A model generated the notes under the pieces. The model had not been told where the DNA came from. It made no database searches and was given only the letters and a program-made list of their open reading frames with translations. Made by a program: the position numbers and the translations under genes. Below, piece after piece: positions 14,535 through 19,035 of a stretch of 19,035 bases of DNA. Each line of letters starts with the position of its first letter. Positions within the stretch are counted from its first letter, which is position 1. The stretch is from NCBI GenBank assembly GCA_946626015.1, contig CAMOTT010000022.1, positions 1-19,035 of the forward strand. Direction: 5' to 3'. Origin of the DNA: an uncultured Clostridia bacterium (GTDB taxonomy: Bacteria > Bacillota > Clostridia > Oscillospirales > Acutalibacteraceae).

Positions 14535-15831
14535 TTGTCTTGTGATAGGCGGAGGCTTTGCCGGGGTGGAGGCGGCGTTTCAGCTGGCGCGCAGAGGCAT
14601 CAAAGTCACCCTTGCGGAGATGAAGCCTGTCAAATATTCCCCGGCTCACACCTGCGACGGTCTGGCTGAGCTGGTCTGCTCCAACTCCTTTAAAGCGGAG
14701 CGGATCGACAGCGCGGCAGGGCTGCTCAAGGCGGAGATGAAGCTGCTGGGTTCGGTGTGCGTGGATGCGGCGTACAAATGCCGCGTGCCTGCCGGCGGAG
14801 CCCTTGCGGTGGACAGGGAAAAATTTACCCGGATGATAACCGGGCTCACCGAAAACGAGCCTCTTATCACTCTGGAGCGCAGAGAGCTGACGAAGATCCC
14901 GGAGGAGGGCACGGTCATAGTGGCCACAGGCCCCCTGACCTCGGACGCCCTTGCGGCGGATATCGAAAGGCTCTGCGGAGGTTCATTGAGCTTTTACGAC
15001 GCGGCGGCACCCATCGTCACGGCGGAAAGCATAGATATGTCCCGCGCTTTCACCGCCTCGCGCTACGAGCGCGGCGGCGAGGACGATTACATAAACTGCC
15101 CCCTCAACAAAGAGGAATATGAGGCTTTTTACAATGAGCTTGTGAACGCGCAGGTGGCCGAGACCCATTCCTTTGACAAAAAGAAGGGAGTGTACGAGGG
15201 CTGTATGCCCATCGAGGTCATGGCCTCCAGAGGCCCGGACACCATAAGGTTCGGCCCCCTCAAGCCCGTGGGCCTCAGGGATCCTGCCACGGGGCACAGA
15301 CCCTGGGCTGTGCTTCAGCTCAGGCGGGAGAACAAAGAGGGCACCATGTACAACCTTGTCGGGTTCCAGACCAACCTCAAATTTTCCGAGCAGAAAAGAG
15401 TTTTTTCAATGTTTCCCGCCCTCAAAAATGCGGAATTTGTCCGCTATGGGGTGATGCACAGGAACACCTTTATAAATTCCCCCGGTCTGCTGGGTCCGGA
15501 TTTCGGGTTCCTTGGCAGAGAGGGTCTGTATTTTGCCGGTCAGATAACCGGCGTGGAGGGCTATATGGAGTCCGCCGCCTCCGGCATACTCGCCGGCTTA
15601 AACGCCGCAAGGCGTATAAACGGCAGGGAGCCCCTTGAGCTTCCGGATGAAACCATGCTGGGCGCGCTTTCACACTACGTCAGCGATCCCACGGTCACAA
15701 ATTTCCAGCCCATGGGCGCCAGCTTTGGTCTGCTGCCTCCGCTGGATGAGCGGATCAGGGATAAAAAGCTCAGGTACGAAAAGCTGGCGCAGCGCGCGCT
15801 TGAAAAATATAAGGATATAGACATTACCTGA
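14524..15831 (+). CDS. trmFO: tRNA (uracil-54-C5)-methyltransferase TrmFO, 435 aa
   Basis: TrmFO makes ribothymidine at position 54 in the T-loop of tRNAs, using methylenetetrahydrofolate as carbon donor and reduced FAD; it replaces the SAM-dependent TrmA in most Firmicutes. The FAD-binding GGGFAGVEAA sits at 9-18, the conserved LVCSNSFK with Cys52 follows, and Cys227 in GCMPIEVMA matches the catalytic cysteine of the Bacillus enzyme. I chose the ATG at 14524 (MKNDCLVIG) because AAAGGA lies eight bases upstream and the family starts there; the in-frame ATG at 14491 would add eleven Lys-rich residues inside topA. Starts within topA by 11 nt. Confidence 0.97.
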   Translation: MKNDCLVIGGGFAGVEAAFQLARRGIKVTLAEMKPVKYSPAHTCDGLAELVCSNSFKAERIDSAAGLLKAEMKLLGSVCVDAAYKCRVPAGGALAVDREKFTRMITGLTENEPLITLERRELTKIPEEGTVIVATGPLTSDALAADIERLCGGSLSFYDAAAPIVTAESIDMSRAFTASRYERGGEDDYINCPLNKEEYEAFYNELVNAQVAETHSFDKKKGVYEGCMPIEVMASRGPDTIRFGPLKPVGLRDPATGHRPWAVLQLRRENKEGTMYNLVGFQTNLKFSEQKRVFSMFPALKNAEFVRYGVMHRNTFINSPGLLGPDFGFLGREGLYFAGQITGVEGYMESAASGILAGLNAARRINGREPLELPDETMLGALSHYVSDPTVTNFQPMGASFGLLPPLDERIRDKKLRYEKLAQRALEKYKDIDIT

Positions 15832-15854
15832 ATTTTCAAAGAAAGGAGAAGGCT

Positions 15855-16535
15855 ATGGAGGAACTTGACTTAGCGGAACTTCAGCGCAGAATAGGCTATC
15901 AATTCAAGAACACTGGGCTTTTAAAGCTGGCGCTCACCCATTCGTCATACGCAAACGAGCACCACAATCAGGCAAAGTGCAATGAACGTCTGGAGTTCCT
16001 GGGAGATTCGGTTTTGGGCTTTATTTCGGCGGATCACTTCTTCAAGAATTACAATTTGCCGGAAGGAAAATTGACCAAGCTCCGCGCATCTCTTGTTTGT
16101 GAGCAGTCATTGAAGATATTTGCTCAGGAGATTGGGCTTGGTGAGTTTTTACTTCTTGGCAAGGGGGAAAATTCCACCGGAGGCAGAGAAAGACCCTCCA
16201 TACTCGCGGACGCCTTTGAGGCGGTCATAGCCGCAATATATATTGACGGCGGCATCGAAAACGCCTCAAATTTTGTGCTCCGCTTTATTGCAAGGGAGGA
16301 TCACTCTCAGGAGGCTTTCAAGGATTACAAGACCGTGCTTCAGGAGATCGTGCAAAAGAACCCGGAGGAGGTTCTGGAGTATTACCTCGCGGATGAAAGC
16401 GGCCCGGATCACGACAAGACCTTTACCATCGAGGTGCACCTGAACAGCAACGTCATAGGCCGGGGCGAGGGCAGGAGCAAAAAGGCCGCCGAGCAGGAGG
16501 CCGCAAAACAGGCTCTTGAGCTGATGGGCTTATGA
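15855..16535 (+). CDS. rnc: ribonuclease III, 226 aa
   Basis: RNase III cuts double-stranded RNA, maturing rRNA precursors and controlling mRNA decay. The catalytic domain has the signature NERLEFLGDSVLG at 43-55 (Glu47, Asp51) and DAFEAVIAAIYIDGG at 119-133 (Asp119, Glu122). A double-stranded RNA-binding domain follows at about 157-225, with the KKAAEQEAAKQAL helix near its end. Length is standard. AAAGGAG lies six bases before the ATG, a strong site. The next gene starts within its last codons (ATGA overlap). In many Clostridia rnc is followed by this same radical SAM gene and then smc; here smc is not present in the window. Confidence 0.98.
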   Translation: MEELDLAELQRRIGYQFKNTGLLKLALTHSSYANEHHNQAKCNERLEFLGDSVLGFISADHFFKNYNLPEGKLTKLRASLVCEQSLKIFAQEIGLGEFLLLGKGENSTGGRERPSILADAFEAVIAAIYIDGGIENASNFVLRFIAREDHSQEAFKDYKTVLQEIVQKNPEEVLEYYLADESGPDHDKTFTIEVHLNSNVIGRGEGRSKKAAEQEAAKQALELMGL

Positions 16536-17527
16536 GCGGAAAGCATACGAACATCGCCCTTTTCGTGCCCCACGCGGGCTGCCCGCACCAGTGCAGCTTC
16601 TGCAATCAGAAAAGCATATCGGGCAGCGTAAAGCCCCTTGAACCGGCGGAGATAGACCGGGCGGTGGAGGTGGCTCTCGCCGGGAGCGGCAAGGGCATGG
16701 AAATAGCTTTTTTCGGCGGAAGCTTCACCGCCATTGAACAGAGCTATATGCGCTCGCTGCTGGAGAGAGCGTCAAAGTACATCGACAATGACAGAATAAC
16801 GGGGATCAGGATCTCCACACGCCCCGACGCGGTGGATGATGAAATTTGCAAGACCCTTAAGTTTTACGGCGTTACCGCAGCGGAGCTGGGAGCGCAGAGC
16901 ATGGACGATGAGGTGCTCAGGCTCAACAGGCGGGGTCACACCGCGCAGGACGTTGCAAGAGCTTCCGAGCTGATAAAAGCCGCCGGCATCTCTCTTGGCC
17001 TGCAAATGATGACCGGCCTTTACGGCGGCAGCCGGGAGGAGAGCTTATACACGGCTCAACGGCTCATTGAACTTGAACCTGAGACAATGAGGATCTACCC
17101 CACCGTCGTTCTGGAGGGCACGCCTTTGGGCGAGCTTTACAAGGCGGGCAAATACACACCCCAAAGCCTTGATGAGGCAGTGGATCTGTGCGCCGGGCTT
17201 ATCCCGATGTTCCACAGCAGGGGCATAAAGGTCATACGCCTTGGGCTTCACTCCGGCGGAGGCGTGGAGGAGGGCTATCTGGCAGGGCCTTATCACCCCT
17301 CTTTCCGCGAGCTTTGCGACGGGGAGATCTACTTTAAAAACATATTGGAACTGATAAAAACAACCGGCGTTCCCAAAGGCAGGCTTGAGCTTGCCGCGGC
17401 GCCTGAGTACCTTTCACAGTTGAAAGGGCAAAAGAAAAAGAACATAAAAAGATTGGAAGACCTCGGCTATGAATGCACTGTGAGCGCTTTGCCCGGATTG
17501 GGGAGGTATGAGGTGCGTCTTAACTGA
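16532..17527 (+). CDS. Elp3-like radical SAM protein without acetyltransferase domain, 331 aa
   Basis: This is a radical SAM enzyme that should bind a 4Fe-4S cluster through Cys17, Cys21 and Cys24 (GCPHQCSFCNQ). GGSFT at 62-66 and the following STRPD, GAQSMDDEVLRLNRRGH and GLYGGSREES segments resemble the radical SAM part of the Elp3/COG1243 family. The chain stops at 331 residues, so the C-terminal acetyltransferase domain of true Elp3, which modifies wobble uridine in tRNA, is missing. Substrate is unknown; RNA modification is a reasonable guess from its rnc and trmFO neighbours. Its ATG overlaps the rnc stop (ATGA), so translation is coupled. metK, which makes its cosubstrate SAM, follows by 20 bp. 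Confidence 0.88.
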   Translation: MSGKHTNIALFVPHAGCPHQCSFCNQKSISGSVKPLEPAEIDRAVEVALAGSGKGMEIAFFGGSFTAIEQSYMRSLLERASKYIDNDRITGIRISTRPDAVDDEICKTLKFYGVTAAELGAQSMDDEVLRLNRRGHTAQDVARASELIKAAGISLGLQMMTGLYGGSREESLYTAQRLIELEPETMRIYPTVVLEGTPLGELYKAGKYTPQSLDEAVDLCAGLIPMFHSRGIKVIRLGLHSGGGVEEGYLAGPYHPSFRELCDGEIYFKNILELIKTTGVPKGRLELAAAPEYLSQLKGQKKKNIKRLEDLGYECTVSALPGLGRYEVRLN

Positions 17528-17547
17528 GCCGGGGGGAAAGGATCATT

Positions 17548-18735
17548 ATGGCTAAGCATTTTTTTACGTCTGAATCGGTTACTTTGGGGCATCCGGATAA
17601 GATCTGCGATCAGATATCAGATGCTATACTTGACGAAATACTTTCAAAGGACAAGCAGGGCAGAGTTGCCTGCGAGGTCTGCTGTACCACAGGGGTCGTA
17701 TGGGTGATGGGCGAGATAAGCACCAGCACATACGTTGACGTGGCAAAGATAGCCAGGGAGGTTGTCTGCGACATTGGATATGACGACGGCAGCAAGGGCT
17801 TTGACGGCCACACCTGCGCGGTGATCACCACCATTGACGAGCAGTCCTCCGACATTGCTCTGGGGGTGGACAATTCTCTTGAGATAAAGCAGGGCGACGG
17901 GGATAAATACAACGCAAACGGCGCCGGGGATCAGGGCATGATGTTCGGTTACGCCTGCAATGAGACCGAGGTGCTTATGCCCATGCCCATCTACCTTGCA
18001 AATAAGCTTTCACGCAAGCTTACTGCCGTCCGCAGGGACGGGACCCTCCCTTACCTGCGTCCCGACGGAAAGACCCAGGTTACTGTGGAGTACGATGAGA
18101 ACAACGTGCCTTTCAGAGTTGACACCGTGGTGATCTCCTCGCAGCACAGCGAGGACGTGAGTCTTGAGACCATCCGCAAGGATATAATTGAGCACGTTAT
18201 AAAAACCACAGTTCCGGCGGAGCTTCTTGACGAGAATACCGTTTATTACATCAACCCCACGGGCAAATTCGTTATCGGCGGCCCCCACGGGGACAGCGGA
18301 CTTACGGGCCGTAAGATAATAGTGGACACATACGGCGGATATTCCCGCCACGGCGGCGGAGCCTTCTCCGGCAAAGATCCCACCAAGGTTGACCGCTCCG
18401 CAACATATGCCGCAAGATATGTTGCCAAAAACATAGTCGCCTCCGGTATAGCGGACAGGTGCGAGGTGCAGATAGCCTACGCCATCGGCGTGGCAAAGCC
18501 GGTTTCGGTCTTTGTGGATTCTTTCGGCACAGGCAGAATACCCGACGAAAAAATCAGCAAAATAGTTTCGGAGCTGTTTGATCTCAGACCTGCGGCTATC
18601 ATCGACAAGCTGGGTCTCAGGGATATAAAATACCGTCCTCTTGCGGCGGAGGGTCACTTCGGCAGGACTGATATAGACCTGCCCTGGGAGCGCACTGACA
18701 AGGCGGAGAAAATAAAAGAGCTGGCAAAGATCTGA
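17548..18735 (+). CDS. metK: S-adenosylmethionine synthase, 395 aa
   Basis: MetK makes S-adenosylmethionine from methionine and ATP. The ATP-binding GHPDKICDQISD is at 14-25 (His15), the hexapeptide GAGDQG at 125-130, and the glycine-rich loop GGGAFSGKDPTKVDRS at 269-284. Length is standard (E. coli 384). AAAGGA lies five bases before the ATG, preceded by a G run. It sits 20 bp after a radical SAM gene and 15 bp before prmA, both SAM users. There is no room for a SAM riboswitch directly upstream, so control probably comes from the operon promoter or an internal promoter that I cannot identify. Confidence 0.98.
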   Translation: MAKHFFTSESVTLGHPDKICDQISDAILDEILSKDKQGRVACEVCCTTGVVWVMGEISTSTYVDVAKIAREVVCDIGYDDGSKGFDGHTCAVITTIDEQSSDIALGVDNSLEIKQGDGDKYNANGAGDQGMMFGYACNETEVLMPMPIYLANKLSRKLTAVRRDGTLPYLRPDGKTQVTVEYDENNVPFRVDTVVISSQHSEDVSLETIRKDIIEHVIKTTVPAELLDENTVYYINPTGKFVIGGPHGDSGLTGRKIIVDTYGGYSRHGGGAFSGKDPTKVDRSATYAARYVAKNIVASGIADRCEVQIAYAIGVAKPVSVFVDSFGTGRIPDEKISKIVSELFDLRPAAIIDKLGLRDIKYRPLAAEGHFGRTDIDLPWERTDKAEKIKELAKI

Positions 18736-18750
18736 GATACGGAGTTAATA

Positions 18751-19035
18751 ATGGACTGGACTGAAGTTTTGATAGAAATAAACGCGGATGACGTTGACAG
18801 AGCCGGGGATATCGCTCAGATGGCGGTGCCCTACGGCATATACATCGAGGATTACCGCAACCTTGAACAGGAGGCCATGGAGATAGCCCACATCGACCTT
18901 ATAGATGAGGAGCTGCTGGCCAAGGACAGGACAAAGGGCTTTGTGCACATCTATATTTCTCCGGAGGAAAATCCGGCGGAGGCTGTGAGCTTTTTATCCG
19001 AGCGGTACACAGCCGAGGGCATAAAAAACACGATC
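18751..19035 (+). CDS. prmA: ribosomal protein L11 methyltransferase, N-terminal part (runs off right edge)
   Basis: PrmA trimethylates lysines and the N-terminus of ribosomal protein L11 using SAM. The visible 95 residues begin MDWTEVLIEINADDVDRAG and continue with AVPYGIYIEDYRNLEQEAM and a segment rich in acidic residues, matching the L11-binding N-terminal domain as I remember it from Ruminococcus-type PrmA. The SAM-binding domain lies beyond the window, so the assignment rests on the N-terminus and on context. The ATG has GGAG six bases upstream and starts 15 bp after metK. The frame stays open to the window end. Confidence 0.82.
   Translation, partial: MDWTEVLIEINADDVDRAGDIAQMAVPYGIYIEDYRNLEQEAMEIAHIDLIDEELLAKDRTKGFVHIYISPEENPAEAVSFLSERYTAEGIKNTI

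Noticed and set aside
17528..17547. SAM riboswitch ahead of metK
   Set aside because: Only 20 bases separate the stop of the previous gene from metK, far too little for any SAM aptamer.
18010..18657. 215-aa minus-strand ORF in metK
   Set aside because: Antisense to conserved metK motifs and without its own start signals.

Overview
The window looks like a chromosomal housekeeping region of a Clostridia-class Firmicute, most likely of the Oscillospiraceae/Ruminococcaceae type. The supporting signs are an estimated GC content near 50%, strong purine-rich ribosome-binding sites, consensus sigma-A promoters, a diaminopimelate pathway that uses LL-DAP aminotransferase (DapL), TrmFO, RbgA, and a PrmA N-terminus of the kind I associate with Ruminococcus relatives. 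The assignment rests on recognition, not on a database search. I see no mobile element, CRISPR array, prophage, rRNA or tRNA gene.

Layout. The two arms diverge from a 462-bp intergenic region (6204-6665): every gene to its left is on the minus strand and every gene to its right is on the plus strand. Left arm, in transcription order from a strong promoter at 6278-6306: a sugar isomerase/epimerase-like TIM barrel, a tandem class II aldolase/adducin-like protein, RbgA (50S assembly GTPase), RNase HII, YraN (UPF0102), then an exported metallophosphoesterase. Threonine synthase follows under its own promoter and runs off the left edge.

Right arm, from a strong extended -10 promoter at 6573-6601: dnaA (TTG start), dapF, dapL, ftsY, dprA, topA, trmFO, rnc, an Elp3-like radical SAM protein, metK and the N-terminal part of prmA, which runs off the right edge. 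Genes are packed at 4-44 bp or overlap slightly (topA/trmFO by 11 nt, rnc/radical SAM by 4 nt). The only larger gap is 111 bp before dapL. I see no convincing intrinsic terminator in either arm, so each may be one long transcription unit.

How the genes fit together. Replication initiation, superhelicity and DNA uptake or processing (dnaA, topA, dprA, rnhB, possibly yraN) are mixed with ribosome and tRNA maturation (rbgA, rnc, trmFO, prmA), membrane targeting (ftsY), SAM supply and use (metK, radical SAM, prmA) and the end of the DAP/lysine branch (dapL, dapF). Many of these families (rbgA-rnhB-yraN, dprA-topA-trmFO, rnc, ftsY) sit in one neighbourhood in Bacillus-type genomes. Here that neighbourhood appears rearranged into two divergent halves with dnaA, the dap genes and a small carbohydrate-like pair at the break. 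The least explained items are the aldolase-like protein with lost metal ligands, the exported phosphoesterase, and the intergenic region upstream of a dnaA that has no dnaN beside it.
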